64,000 bases of DNA, taken from Paenibacillus montanisoli (GTDB taxonomy: Bacteria; Bacillota; Bacilli; Paenibacillales; Paenibacillaceae). The stretch spans positions 868,001 through 932,000 of the forward strand of contig NZ_QLUW01000001.1 of assembly GCF_003268025.1 (NCBI RefSeq). The letters are read 5' to 3'. Both the position numbers and the translations under genes were made by a program. How positions within the stretch are numbered: the stretch's first letter is position 1; every line of letters begins with the position of its first letter. The notes under the pieces were generated by a model. That model ran no database searches, had not been told where the DNA came from, and saw only the letters and a list, made by a program, of their open reading frames with translations. Shown piece by piece: positions 27,008 to 36,332 of this stretch.

Positions 27008-28353
27008 GTGAGCGAGATACGGGAGGAAGAGAAGGAGTTGGCGCCGGTCACGATCGTGTTGGATGACGATCCGACCGGGACGCAAACGGTTTCGGGCGTC
27101 ACGGTGCTGTTGAAACCGGATTTCGAAGCGATCCGCGCGCAGCTGGCGGGGAAGCCGCAAGGCCATGCTCTCTATGTGCTGACGAATTCAAGGTCGCTGC
27201 CGGAAGCCGAGGCGGTCCGTCTCATTCGCCGAATTAAGACGGATGCGGAGCGGGCGGCGGCCGAAGCGCATACCGCCATTCGGTTTCTGCTGCGGGGCGA
27301 CTCCACGCTGCGGGGGCATGTGTTTGCCGAGATCGAGGCGCTGGGCGGCGGCCTTGGGACGGCGCTGTTCGTGCCCGCATTCCCGGAATGCGGCAGAGTG
27401 ACGCGCTGCGGCGTGCATTATTTGTTGACGGGCGAGACGTGGACGCCGGTTGCGGAGACGGAGTTTGCGCGGGACCCCGTTTTTGGCTATAAAAGCGCGA
27501 CTTTGCAGGAATGGGTGCAGGAAGCTAGCGGGGGCCGGCGGCATTTGAAAGCGGTTACGGAACGTGAATATGCTGAGTCCGGAATTGCAGCCGCCATATG
27601 CCGCGCGCTTCGAGAAGCTGAGCCCGGTACTATTGTTATTCCCGATGCGGAATCGGTTGAGGACCGCTCCAAGTTGCGGAAGGGCTGCGAATGGCGGAAA
27701 AAGAAGGCGCCCGGGTCGTCGTGCGCAGCGCGTCAACGTTCGCCTCGATTCGCTGCGGCTTGAAGCCGCTGGCGCTGGATGCGGCAGGCATGCCGGGAAG
27801 CGGGCGGCTGCTGGTCGTTTGCGGCTCCCACACCGAGGCCTCCTCCAGGCAGCTGGAGCAGCTGGAGCGGCATACGGGCGAGAAGCCGATCGTGCTGCCG
27901 ACGAAGCGGCTGCTTGCCGGGGAGCAGGCTGCCGTTGCGGAGGAGATCGCGGCTCGTGCCGTTACCCGGCTCAATGACGGGAAGCTGGCGATCATCGCAA
28001 CGGAACGCGTGCGGCTCGCGGAGCATGGTGATTTGTCCGTCGGAGCGCTTGTGATGAAGGCGCTGACCAGCGTCGTTCGTCTGCTCGCACCGCATTGCGA
28101 CGGCGTCATATCCAAAGGCGGCATTACCTCGGCGGATGTAGCGACGTCGGGACTTGGAGCGGACAGCGCGTTTGTAGCCGGCCAGTTGGAGCCTGGCATC
28201 TCGCTGTGGCGGCTAAGGCCGAAGCCCCAGAGGAGGATCGGCAGCGGCGAGCGGGAAATTCCTTATTGCGTTGTACCCGGAAATGTCGGAGATGATGGGA
28301 CGCTGGTGCGGCTTACTCAGAAATATAAAAGTACCGGAGGTGCTTCACAATGA
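27008..28353 (+). pseudogene. Four-carbon acid sugar kinase (OtnK/DUF1537) family gene with a frameshift
   Basis: Two frames together make one kinase of about 447 residues. The first, from GTG 27008, has the N-terminal signature IVLDDDPTGTQTVSG and FLLRGDSTLRGHV, and reads sensibly to IVIPDAESVED at 27664. From about 27667 the sense continues in another frame (LQVAEGLRMAEKEGARVV), with GSHTEASSRQLEQL and the C-terminal nucleotide-binding KGGITSADVATSGL, to the TGA at 28351-28353. One base missing, or two extra, between 27662 and 27669 explains this. Members phosphorylate threonate, erythronate or related acids. As read, the product is truncated at 251 residues and should be inactive; an assembly error is possible. 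The stop overlaps the next ATG by 4 bp. Confidence 0.88.
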
Positions 28354-29276
28354 AAATCGCCGTAGTCGGGGCGGGAGCGATGGGCGGCATGCTGGCTGCC
28401 AAATTTGCCGCTGCCGGAAACGAAGTGACGCTGATTGACGTATCCGAACCGTTGATTCGGCAGGTCAATGAGCACGGACTTATAATCGATACGAAAGGGC
28501 AGGGCTGCGCCGCCCATATGCTGCGCGTCACGGCTTGTCCGGGAGATCTCGGCATCCAAGATGCCGTCTTCTTCTTCATTAAAGCGCATCATACCGCATC
28601 GGCGGCAGAGAACGCGAGGCCGATGATCGGGCAGAACACGGTTATTGTCAGCCTTCAGAACGGCTGGGGCAACGCGGATGTATTATCGAACGCATTTCCT
28701 GAAGGAGACATCGTCGTCGGCGTTACTTATCACAGCGCGACCGTGCTCGAGCTAGGAAAGGTCGGCCATACCGGCTTCGGTGCCACCTTTGTCGGTCCAT
28801 ATAGCGAAGGAGCGGGCATGGCTTCGGCAGAGAGAATCGGCACGCTGCTGAACGAAGCGGGCATCGAAACGGAAGCGACGCCGAACGTGAAGACGGAAAT
28901 TTGGAAAAAGCTGATTTTGAACGCGGCGACGCTGCCGACCTCGGCGTTAACCGGCCTATGCGCCGGCATCCAAGGCGAGGAGGGACCGCTGCTTGAGCTG
29001 GTCGATGATCTTGCCGCCGAAGCGGTCGCTGTCGCGCAAGCGCTTGGCTATGACATCGACCGAGAGGAACGGATTGAGCGCATCCATACGGTGCTGCGGA
29101 ATGCGGGCAAGGGGAAATCGTCCATGCTCCAGGATGCGGAAGCTAAGCGCAAAACCGAGGTAGAGGTCGTGAACGGCGCCATCGTTCGCGCCGCGGCTCA
29201 AACCGGCGTCCCGGTGCCGCTGAATATGGCGATGGCGGCCTTGGTTGCAGGACTCGAAAGGAGCTGGAGAGCGTGA
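28350..29276 (+). CDS. Ketopantoate reductase (PanE/ApbA) family oxidoreductase
   Basis: This 308-residue NADPH-dependent reductase has the N-terminal dinucleotide motif AVVGAGAMGGMLAAKF and the PanE core VSLQNGWGNAD, with the catalytic Lys expected in EIWKKLILNAATLP near residue 190. In this operon it more likely reduces a 2-keto sugar acid than makes pantoate. It overlaps the kinase stop by 4 bp (ATGA) and the next gene by 4 bp (GTGA), so translation of all three is coupled. Confidence 0.87.
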   Translation: MKIAVVGAGAMGGMLAAKFAAAGNEVTLIDVSEPLIRQVNEHGLIIDTKGQGCAAHMLRVTACPGDLGIQDAVFFFIKAHHTASAAENARPMIGQNTVIVSLQNGWGNADVLSNAFPEGDIVVGVTYHSATVLELGKVGHTGFGATFVGPYSEGAGMASAERIGTLLNEAGIETEATPNVKTEIWKKLILNAATLPTSALTGLCAGIQGEEGPLLELVDDLAAEAVAVAQALGYDIDREERIERIHTVLRNAGKGKSSMLQDAEAKRKTEVEVVNGAIVRAAAQTGVPVPLNMAMAALVAGLERSWRA

Positions 29277-30055
29277 CGACAAGCATCCGATTCCTAGGCA
29301 TGGCCGGCTATGAAATCGTCGGGCCGGATAAACGGATTTTGATCGATCCGTATCTATCCGGCAGCCCCAATGCCCCGATCAGTCATGAAGAACTAGAAAC
29401 GCCGGATGTTATCCTCGTGACGCATGCCGCTTTCGATCATCTTGGCGATACGGCTGCCATCGCGATGCGGACCGGCGCCCCCGTCGTGTGCGGCGGCGAT
29501 GTACGGGCTGCGCTATTCGAAGCCGGCATCCCGCCGGAGCAAGTGCAAGCGACGGTGTGGGGCATCGTCGTCGAAGTGAACGGCGTAATCGTGCGTCCGG
29601 TCGAAAGCCACCATTGGTCGCAGACCAGGCTGAAGGACGGACAGTACGTTTCCGGCGTCCCGATGGGCTTCATCGTGGAGCCGGAGCCTGGCATCCGCAT
29701 TTATCATTGCGGCGACACCGCCATCTTCGGCGATATGAAGCTCATCCGCGACCTCTATGCCCCGACGATCGGCTTGATGGGCTGCAGCAATTCGCAGGCG
29801 CTGCTGGCGCGGGCGGTTCAGGCAGGGAAGCTGCTGACCGGCGAAATGTCGCCGAAGGAAGCGGCGATCGCTTCGGAATTCCTCGGGCTGAGGTATGCAA
29901 TCGCGTCCCACTACTTGGATCTGACGAACGAGCAGGAGAAGCGGGAAGTCGATGACTTCCTGGCGCTTGTGCCGGAGCACGATACGACAGGCCAGCGGGA
30001 AGCAATGTATATGGAGGTTGGAGAGACGTTGTTTTTTGACGGCAAGGCTATTTGA
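29273..30055 (+). CDS. Metallo-beta-lactamase-fold hydrolase, UlaG-like
   Basis: This 260-residue protein belongs to the UlaG-like branch of the MBL fold, whose best-known member opens L-ascorbate-6-phosphate lactone. The sequence gives ILIDPYLSG, the motif THAAFDHLGD and YHCGDTAIFGD. In the canonical HxHxDH motif the second His is replaced (here H-A-A-F-D-H), so metal binding may differ. It starts with GTG overlapping the PanE stop. A lactonase step would fit a pathway in which a dehydrogenase first makes a sugar lactone. Confidence 0.82.
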   Translation: MTTSIRFLGMAGYEIVGPDKRILIDPYLSGSPNAPISHEELETPDVILVTHAAFDHLGDTAAIAMRTGAPVVCGGDVRAALFEAGIPPEQVQATVWGIVVEVNGVIVRPVESHHWSQTRLKDGQYVSGVPMGFIVEPEPGIRIYHCGDTAIFGDMKLIRDLYAPTIGLMGCSNSQALLARAVQAGKLLTGEMSPKEAAIASEFLGLRYAIASHYLDLTNEQEKREVDDFLALVPEHDTTGQREAMYMEVGETLFFDGKAI

Positions 30056-30254
30056 TTCTGATGGACGTCATCGAAAGCATCATAAGCGGTCAGCCGCTCC
30101 GGCTGCATGCTGATGCTTGATCCCCAAACGCGCCGGGCCGGCTGCTTGGTAACGAACAGCCAGAAGCTGCATGCGGATTGGACCTATTACCGGAAACTCT
30201 GGAACCTATATGCCGGACTGCCTGCCGAAGGAGGCCAAACAGGAGGATGACCTT

Positions 30255-31298
30255 GTGTTTAAAGTCGGATTAATCGGAACGGGATTTTGGTCGGAGAAGC
30301 ATTTGAGAGCATGGCAGCGCATTCCGAATGCGCAAATCGCCGCGCTCTGCAACCGGAGCAAGGAGAAGCTGCTGCGCAAGGCGGACGAATACGGCGTACC
30401 GCATGACCAGCTTTACTCCTCCTTGGAAGAGATGCTGGAGCGCGCCGATATCGATATCGTCGATATCGTCACGCCGCCCGAAACGCATCTCGAGCTTGTG
30501 AAGCTGGCGGCCAAAGCGGGGAAACACATCATGTGCCAGAAGCCGTTCGCGCCGTCCTATGAGGAAGCGGAGGCGATCGTCGCCGCGGCGCGCCAGCACG
30601 GAGCCAGGCTGATGGTCACGGAAAATTGGCGCTGGCTGCAGCCGATCCAATTGATTAAACAGGTGATGGAATCGGGGGTGCTCGGTTCCATTCGGGTGGC
30701 CAGGTTTATCCATTCGGACTATTTTACAGAACGGATGAAGCCCGGAGCGAACTTGCCGCAGCCGTTCCTTACGAAGATGCCGAAGCTGATGTTCTACGAG
30801 ATGGGCGTCCACTGGTACGATACGTGGCGCTTCCTGTTCGGCGACCCGAAGCGGCTGTATGCGGAAACGAGATCGTTCAGCCCGAATGTCGTCGGCGACG
30901 ACTCCGGCGTCGTGACGCTTGGCTATGACGATTTTTACGGGTTGATGGACATTTGCTGGGTGACGAGGCGCGAGCTGACCGGGCCGATTATCGAGGAGCA
31001 GGTGGACGCAAGGTTCGTGGAACATTTCGTCATCGACGGAGACCGTGCGACCTTGAAAATGTACGGCAGCGAAGGAAAGATCGTCCTGATCGATAACGAT
31101 GGCCAAGAGTCCGTCGTGGCCGAGCGGACGGAGCTCGATCACGAGGAGAGCCACTACCGGCTGCAGTCTCATTTTGTCGATTGCTTGACATCCGGACGGC
31201 CTTTTCAGACAAGCGGCGAAGATAATCTGCTTACGCTGCGGCTAGCGTTTGCTACTTACGAAAGCTCGGAGAAGCGGCAAGTGGTTCATTTCGACTGA
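30255..31298 (+). CDS. Gfo/Idh/MocA family oxidoreductase
   Basis: This 347-residue enzyme has the Rossmann motif VGLIGTGFWSEKHL and the family motif GKHIMCQKPFA, in which the usual EKP is QKP; the catalytic Lys is kept. The C-terminal domain includes YEMGVHWYDTWRF. A frame reaches back to 30171, but AGGAGG at 30241-30246 places the start at GTG 30255, giving the conserved N-terminus. There are 199 bp between it and the UlaG-like gene, in which I see no terminator. It probably oxidises the sugar or lactone handled by this operon. Confidence 0.87.
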   Translation: MFKVGLIGTGFWSEKHLRAWQRIPNAQIAALCNRSKEKLLRKADEYGVPHDQLYSSLEEMLERADIDIVDIVTPPETHLELVKLAAKAGKHIMCQKPFAPSYEEAEAIVAAARQHGARLMVTENWRWLQPIQLIKQVMESGVLGSIRVARFIHSDYFTERMKPGANLPQPFLTKMPKLMFYEMGVHWYDTWRFLFGDPKRLYAETRSFSPNVVGDDSGVVTLGYDDFYGLMDICWVTRRELTGPIIEEQVDARFVEHFVIDGDRATLKMYGSEGKIVLIDNDGQESVVAERTELDHEESHYRLQSHFVDCLTSGRPFQTSGEDNLLTLRLAFATYESSEKRQVVHFD

Positions 31299-31331
31299 AA
31301 TTGGCCGGTTTGAAAGGCGAGAGGAGATTGC

Positions 31332-32366
31332 ATGACGATGAAAGCCGCGGTATTCCGTAAACCTTATGAAATTGAACTGAGCGAAGTGGCAAAGCCGCAG
31401 CCGGGGGCGGGCGAGGTAATCGTCTCCGTGCGGGCGGCCGGCATTTGCGGCAGCGATTTGCACAATTATGACGGCTCGCATCCGTACGTCGTTTTTCCGG
31501 CGATCTACGGGCACGAGCTGTCAGGCATCGTCGCGGAGGTCGGCGGGCAAGTAAAACGCGTGAAGCCGGGCGACCGGGTCATTATCGAGCCCTCCATCCC
31601 CTGCGGCAGCTGCTACCCGTGCCGAAGCGGGAAATACAACTGCTGCGTCGCGATGAAATTCGTCGGTTCTTTCGGCGGGCAAGGCGGCTTTGCCGACTAT
31701 GTCGCGGTGCCGGAGCGCTGCGTCCACTCTATGCCGGATGACATGGATTACCGGATCGGGGCGCTCTGCGAGCCGTTCACGATCGGGGCGCAGGCTGTGA
31801 AGCAGGCCGGCGTGCAGGACGGGATGACCGTGACCATCCTCGGCATGGGGCCGATCGGGCTGACGATCTTGATGCTGCTTAAACAGCTCTATGCCGTGCG
31901 CGTATTCGCCGTCGACGTCGTGCCGGAGCGCCTTCAGACCGCGCAGCGGTTCGGCGCCGACGTGCTGATTAATCCGCTGCACGAGGACCCGGTCGAGCGG
32001 ATCGAAGAACTAACGGGAGGCGAGTACTCCAATGCCGTCATCGAGGTGGCGGGACTGAAGCGGACGATGGAGCAGACGATTCATTTGGTCAGCGCCGGAG
32101 GCCATATCGTAATTGTAGGGCTGACCTCCGACGACGTCAGCATGCCGGGCATCCTGTTTACGAAGAAGGAAGTCCAAATTCGCGGCAGCCGCAACAGCGT
32201 GGATCAATTCCCGTTCATTATCGATTTCCTGAACCGCAACCGCGAGCTGGCGGAGGCGTTCATCTCGGCGACGATGCCGTTTTCGGACATTGCCCGCGCG
32301 TTTCATGAAGCGAAAACGAAGCCGAACGCGTTTAATAAGATCATCCTTACGTTTGATGAAGAATAG
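31332..32366 (+). CDS. Zinc-dependent medium-chain alcohol/sugar-alcohol dehydrogenase
   Basis: This 344-residue enzyme shows the catalytic zinc site (Cys in GICGSDLHNYDG and GHELSG) and the structural zinc site with Cys in CGSCYPCRSGKYNCC, plus the NAD-binding VTILGMGPIGLTIL near residue 170. It resembles threonine 3-dehydrogenase, L-idonate/galactonate dehydrogenases and sorbitol dehydrogenases. As last gene of the operon, 33 bp after Gfo/Idh/MocA, it probably oxidises a hydroxyl of a sugar acid or polyol. GAGAGGAG lies before the ATG. A strong terminator follows. Confidence 0.9.
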   Translation: MTMKAAVFRKPYEIELSEVAKPQPGAGEVIVSVRAAGICGSDLHNYDGSHPYVVFPAIYGHELSGIVAEVGGQVKRVKPGDRVIIEPSIPCGSCYPCRSGKYNCCVAMKFVGSFGGQGGFADYVAVPERCVHSMPDDMDYRIGALCEPFTIGAQAVKQAGVQDGMTVTILGMGPIGLTILMLLKQLYAVRVFAVDVVPERLQTAQRFGADVLINPLHEDPVERIEELTGGEYSNAVIEVAGLKRTMEQTIHLVSAGGHIVIVGLTSDDVSMPGILFTKKEVQIRGSRNSVDQFPFIIDFLNRNRELAEAFISATMPFSDIARAFHEAKTKPNAFNKIILTFDEE

Positions 32367-32401
32367 CCGCCTGCGAGGCGAGCAAAAAGAACACGAATAA
32401 G

Positions 32402-32451
32402 CCCGGAAACTCGGCATGCTTAGAAGCATGCTCTTGGTTTCCGGTTTTTTT
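32402..32451 (+). terminator. Rho-independent terminator
   Basis: A long stem with arms CCCGGAAAC...GGTTTCCGG and an inner GCATGC/GCATGC hairpin precedes a run of seven T. It separates the sugar-acid operon from the rhamnose operon. Confidence 0.85.
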
Positions 32452-32458
32452 GTTTTTG

Positions 32459-32499
32459 TTTGAATTTCTGTATTCAAAAATAAACAAACATGCTACACT
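32459..32499 (+). promoter_or_regulatory. Operator-like inverted repeat and probable promoter of the rhamnose operon
   Basis: TTTGAATttctgtATTCAAA (32459-32478) is a perfect 7-bp inverted repeat. A TACACT near 32494 may be the -10 box. It lies just ahead of rhaEW; the DeoR-type regulator at the operon end is a candidate ligand. Confidence 0.45.
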
Positions 32500-32541
32500 G
32501 GTTGTAATCGTACTCATCAAATCTATTCGGAGGTATTCACA

Positions 32542-34611
32542 ATGGTACAAAGCTTGTGGGATCAACAGAAAGCATCGGAGCTGCAAGACGGGCTTTCTCA
32601 GCTGGTTTATCGTTCGAACATTATCGGCACGGATCGCCGCGTGTGCAATTGGGGAGGAGGCAACACATCGAGCAAGACGACGGTGAAAGATTTCCGCGGC
32701 CGCGACGTTGAAGTGATGTACGTCAAGGGCAGCGGCTCCGACCTTGCCACGATGAAAGCGGGCAACTTCACGGGTCTGCGCATGGACGATATCCGTCCGC
32801 TGTTCGAGCGCGACGAAATGTCCGACGAGGAAATGGTCGGCTACCTGGCGCACTGCATGATCGACAGCAAGCATCCGCGCGCTTCGATCGAGACGCTGCT
32901 GCATGCTTTCCTGCCGTTCAAGCACGTCGATCATACGCATCCGGATGCCATCATCAGCCTGTGCTGCGCGGATAACGGCAAGCAGCTGGCGAAAGAAATT
33001 TTCGGCGACCGATTCGTTTGGGTGCCGTACGTGCGCCCAGGCTTCACGCTCTCCAAAATGATCGCCCAAGGCGTGCTCGAGAATCCGAGAGCGGAGCTTG
33101 TTTTAATGGAAAAGCATGGGCTAGTCACATGGGGCGAAACGTCCGAAGAAGCCTACGCGCAAACGATCAAAATCATCAATGAAGCGGAAGCGTACATCGA
33201 AGCGCGCGTGAACGAAGAGAAGCTGTTCGGCGGCGTGAAGCATGCGGCGCTTGAAGCGGACGCGCGCAGAAGCATCGCGGCCCAAATTATGCCGGCGATC
33301 CGCGGCGCAGTCAGCGATGCGAAGAAAATGATCCTCACCTTCGACGACGCGGACGATGTACTCGCATTCGTAGGCGGCGCACGCTCGGCCGAGCTGTCCC
33401 AAGTCGGCGCGGCTTGCCCGGACCATCTCGTGCACACGAAGGTTGTCCCGCTCTTCATCGACTGGACGCCTGATGTCAACGACATCGACGGTCTCAAAGC
33501 CATCCTTAAAGAAAGCATCGCAGCGTATAAGAATCAATACAAAGCCTACTTTGAGCGCAACAAGAACGAAGGCGACGTCATGTTCGAAGCGGCTCCTCGC
33601 GTCATCCTGATTCCGGGCGTCGGCATGATCAACACCGGCAAGAGCTGGGCTAACTCCAAAGTCAGCGGTGCGCTCTATCACCGGGCGATCGCGGTTATGC
33701 GCGGCGCGACGGCGCTCGGCGAGTTCGTTTCTCTGAGCGAGAACGAATCGTACAACGTGGAATACTGGCCGCTTGAGCTGTACAAATTGTCGCTCGCTCC
33801 GGCAGAAGCCGAGTTCTCGCGCAAAGTGGCGTTCATTACGGGCGGCGCCGGCGGCATCGGCAGCGAAACGGCTCGCCGCCTCGTATCCGAAGGCGCGCAT
33901 GTCGTGCTGGCTGATCTGAATTTGGAAGGTGCGGAGCGGGTAGTCGGCGAAATTAATACGAAGTACGGCGAAGGCCGCGCGCTGGCCGTGAAAATGGACG
34001 TGACGAGCGAGGAAGCGGTCATGGCGGCCATCGCGGAAACGTCGCTCACGTACGGCGGGCTCGACATCATCGTGAACAACGCGGGCCTGGCCACGTCCAG
34101 TCCGTTTGACCAAACCTCCTTGAAAGAGTGGAACCTGAACATGAACGTGCTTGGCACGGGCTATTTCCTCGTGGCGCGCGAAGGGTTCAAGCTGTTGAAG
34201 GAGCAGGCGGTCGGCGGCAACATGGTGTTCATCGCTTCCAAAAACGCAGTCTATGCGGGCAAGAGCGCATCCGCTTACAGCTCGGCGAAAGCGTTGGAAG
34301 CACACCTGGCGCGCTGCGTGGCGGCGGAAGGCGGGGAGTTCGGCATCCGCTGCAATACGATTTTGCCGGATGCGATTTTGCAAGGCTCCACGATTTGGAA
34401 CGGCAGCTGGCGCAATGAGCGGGCAGTCGCTTACGGCATCGAGCCGGACCAGCTGGAGGAGTACTACCGCAAACGGACGACGCTGCTCGTCAACATTTAC
34501 CCGCGCGATATCGCCGAGGGCGTTGCGTTCTTCGCATCATCCAAAGCCGAGAAGACGACGGGCTGCATGTTGACGATCGACGGCGGCGTGCCGGCGGCAT
34601 TCACACGATAA
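32542..34611 (+). CDS. rhaEW: Bifunctional L-rhamnulose-1-phosphate aldolase / L-lactaldehyde dehydrogenase
   Basis: This 689-residue fusion, exactly the family length, carries a class II aldolase domain (about residues 20-390; NWGGGNTSSKT and HAFLPFKHVDHTHPDA with zinc-binding His) and a C-terminal short-chain dehydrogenase (about 425-685; VAFITGGAGGIGSETARRLV, NNAG and YSSAK). The first half splits rhamnulose 1-phosphate into DHAP and L-lactaldehyde, and the second half oxidises the lactaldehyde to lactate. It corresponds to B. subtilis YuxG (RhaEW). It is first in the operon, so the last catabolic step is encoded first. The lactate made may be used by LutABC encoded 4 kb downstream. AGGAGG-like GGAGG precedes the ATG. 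Confidence 0.95.
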   Translation: MVQSLWDQQKASELQDGLSQLVYRSNIIGTDRRVCNWGGGNTSSKTTVKDFRGRDVEVMYVKGSGSDLATMKAGNFTGLRMDDIRPLFERDEMSDEEMVGYLAHCMIDSKHPRASIETLLHAFLPFKHVDHTHPDAIISLCCADNGKQLAKEIFGDRFVWVPYVRPGFTLSKMIAQGVLENPRAELVLMEKHGLVTWGETSEEAYAQTIKIINEAEAYIEARVNEEKLFGGVKHAALEADARRSIAAQIMPAIRGAVSDAKKMILTFDDADDVLAFVGGARSAELSQVGAACPDHLVHTKVVPLFIDWTPDVNDIDGLKAILKESIAAYKNQYKAYFERNKNEGDVMFEAAPRVILIPGVGMINTGKSWANSKVSGALYHRAIAVMRGATALGEFVSLSENESYNVEYWPLELYKLSLAPAEAEFSRKVAFITGGAGGIGSETARRLVSEGAHVVLADLNLEGAERVVGEINTKYGEGRALAVKMDVTSEEAVMAAIAETSLTYGGLDIIVNNAGLATSSPFDQTSLKEWNLNMNVLGTGYFLVAREGFKLLKEQAVGGNMVFIASKNAVYAGKSASAYSSAKALEAHLARCVAAEGGEFGIRCNTILPDAILQGSTIWNGSWRNERAVAYGIEPDQLEEYYRKRTTLLVNIYPRDIAEGVAFFASSKAEKTTGCMLTIDGGVPAAFTR

Positions 34612-34628
34612 GAGAGGTTGGTGCGGAC

Positions 34629-35000
34629 ATGTATCAAGCTAGAGGCGAGAAGCACTGGATTATTCCGGACGGCTATATTCCGCCGACGAGCAAAGGTTCA
34701 CTTGAAAGCCACGAATCGATTTGCGTGCTGAACTGCGCATCCGAAGAAGCGCTGCTGCGCATGACGATCTTTTTCGAAGACCGTAATCCGCTGGAAAATA
34801 TTTTGGTTGTTGTACCGGGCAGACGAACCAAGCATATCCGTACCACCACTCTCTCCTCGGGCGGCGCGTTCATTCCGGTGGGCGTGCCTTATGCGATCGA
34901 GGTTCAGAGCGATATTCCGATTATCGTCCAATACAGCCGCTTGGATGCGACCCAGGCGGAGAATGCGTTAATGTCAGTCATGGCTCATCCGCTAAAATAA
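34629..35000 (+). CDS. ASRT (Anabaena sensory rhodopsin transducer) family small protein
   Basis: This 123-residue soluble protein matches the ASRT family along its whole length: [11 protein letters not shown] at the N-terminus, [16 protein letters not shown]-like [14 protein letters not shown], the RTKHIR turn, [24 protein letters not shown] and a C-terminal [14 protein letters not shown]. In Anabaena the homologue binds a sensory rhodopsin, but here there is no rhodopsin gene and it sits between rhaEW (17 bp upstream) and rhaA (22 bp downstream), so a role in sugar metabolism or sensing is more likely. The fold is a beta-sandwich tetramer. The catalytic or binding role is unknown. It takes the place where the mutarotase gene rhaM is found in B. 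subtilis, which it does not resemble. Confidence 0.85.
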   Translation: MYQARGEKHWIIPDGYIPPTSKGSLESHESICVLNCASEEALLRMTIFFEDRNPLENILVVVPGRRTKHIRTTTLSSGGAFIPVGVPYAIEVQSDIPIIVQYSRLDATQAENALMSVMAHPLK

Positions 35001-35022
35001 CCAAATAAAGGAGCAGGTGAAG

Positions 35023-36321
35023 ATGGACCAAACGATACGCTCGAATTACGAAGCAGCCAAGGCGCTGTATGCAAAGCACGGCGTGGATGTGGATGCGGCG
35101 CTGGAGAAGCTGTCGCAAATCAAAATCTCGATGCACTGCTGGCAGGGCGACGACGTGCGCGGCTTCCTGAACAAAGACCAGGCGCTGACCGGCGGCATTT
35201 CGGTAACCGGCAACTATCCGGGCGCCGCGGGCACGCCAGAGGAGCTTCGCTCGGATCTGGAACTGGCGTTCTCGCTCATTCCCGGCAAGCACAAGCTCAA
35301 TTTGCATGCGATTTACGTCGATACGGACGAGAAGGTGGAGCTCGATAAAATCGAGCCGAAGCATTTTCAGAAATGGGTCGATTGGGCGAAGGAGCAAGGA
35401 CTTGGCCTCGATTTCAATCCGACCTGCTTCTCGCACGAGAAATCCAAGGACGGCTTCACGCTGAGCCATCCCGATCCGGAAATCCGGCAGTTCTGGATCG
35501 ATCACTGCAAAGCCTCCCGCAAGATCGGCGCTTATTTCGGCGAGCAGCTCGGCCAAACCTGCGTCACGAACGTATGGATTCCGGACGGCTTCAAGGATAC
35601 GCCGGCTGACCGGCTGGCGCCGCGCAAACGGCTGAAGGAAGCGCTCGATCAAGTATTCGAGGAAGAATTGAACCCGGCCCACAACCTGGACGCCGTCGAG
35701 AGCAAGCTGTTCGGCCTCGGCTCCGAAGCGTACGTGGTCGGATCGCATGAATTTTACATGGGCTACGGCATTCAGAACAACAAGCTGATTTGCTTGGATG
35801 CCGGCCATTTCCATCCGACGGAAGTCATTTCGAATAAATTGTCCGCGATTTCGCTCTTCACCGACGGCATCCTGCTGCATGTGAGCCGCCCGATGCGCTG
35901 GGACAGCGACCACGTCGTGACGATGGACGACGAGCTGATCGATATCGGGCGCGAGCTGGTACGCGGCGACCTGCTCGGCAAGACGCACATCGGCCTCGAC
36001 TTCTTCGATGCGAGCATCAACCGCGTCGCGGCATGGGTCATCGGCACGCGCAACACGATCAAGGCGCTGATGAGAGCGCTGCTGGATCCGGTTGAGGCGC
36101 TTCGCCAAGCGGAGCTTGAGGGCGACTATACGACTCGTCTTGCTTTGACGGAGGAGTTCAAGTCGTACCCGTTCGGCGCTGTGTGGGACTACTACTGTTC
36201 GAAAAACGGAGTACCGGTGCGCGAAGAGTGGCTCGCGGAAGTGAAAGCGTACGAGCAAGCCGTGCTGCTGAAGCGGGGCGAAGCCGCAGCAGCGCCGGTT
36301 GAAGCCGAAACTAACGTATAG
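35023..36321 (+). CDS. rhaA: L-rhamnose isomerase
   Basis: This 432-residue metalloenzyme converts L-rhamnose to L-rhamnulose. It begins [19 protein letters not shown], then [12 protein letters not shown], and carries the metal ligands in [27 protein letters not shown] and [14 protein letters not shown]. The TIM-barrel fold and length agree with E. coli and Bacillus RhaA. A GTG at 35017 is in frame, but AAGGAG at 35008-35013 is better spaced for ATG 35023. It lies between the ASRT gene and rhaB in the same operon. Confidence 0.96.
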   Translation: MDQTIRSNYEAAKALYAKHGVDVDAALEKLSQIKISMHCWQGDDVRGFLNKDQALTGGISVTGNYPGAAGTPEELRSDLELAFSLIPGKHKLNLHAIYVDTDEKVELDKIEPKHFQKWVDWAKEQGLGLDFNPTCFSHEKSKDGFTLSHPDPEIRQFWIDHCKASRKIGAYFGEQLGQTCVTNVWIPDGFKDTPADRLAPRKRLKEALDQVFEEELNPAHNLDAVESKLFGLGSEAYVVGSHEFYMGYGIQNNKLICLDAGHFHPTEVISNKLSAISLFTDGILLHVSRPMRWDSDHVVTMDDELIDIGRELVRGDLLGKTHIGLDFFDASINRVAAWVIGTRNTIKALMRALLDPVEALRQAELEGDYTTRLALTEEFKSYPFGAVWDYYCSKNGVPVREEWLAEVKAYEQAVLLKRGEAAAAPVEAETNV

Positions 36322-36332
36322 GAGGATGCCGC

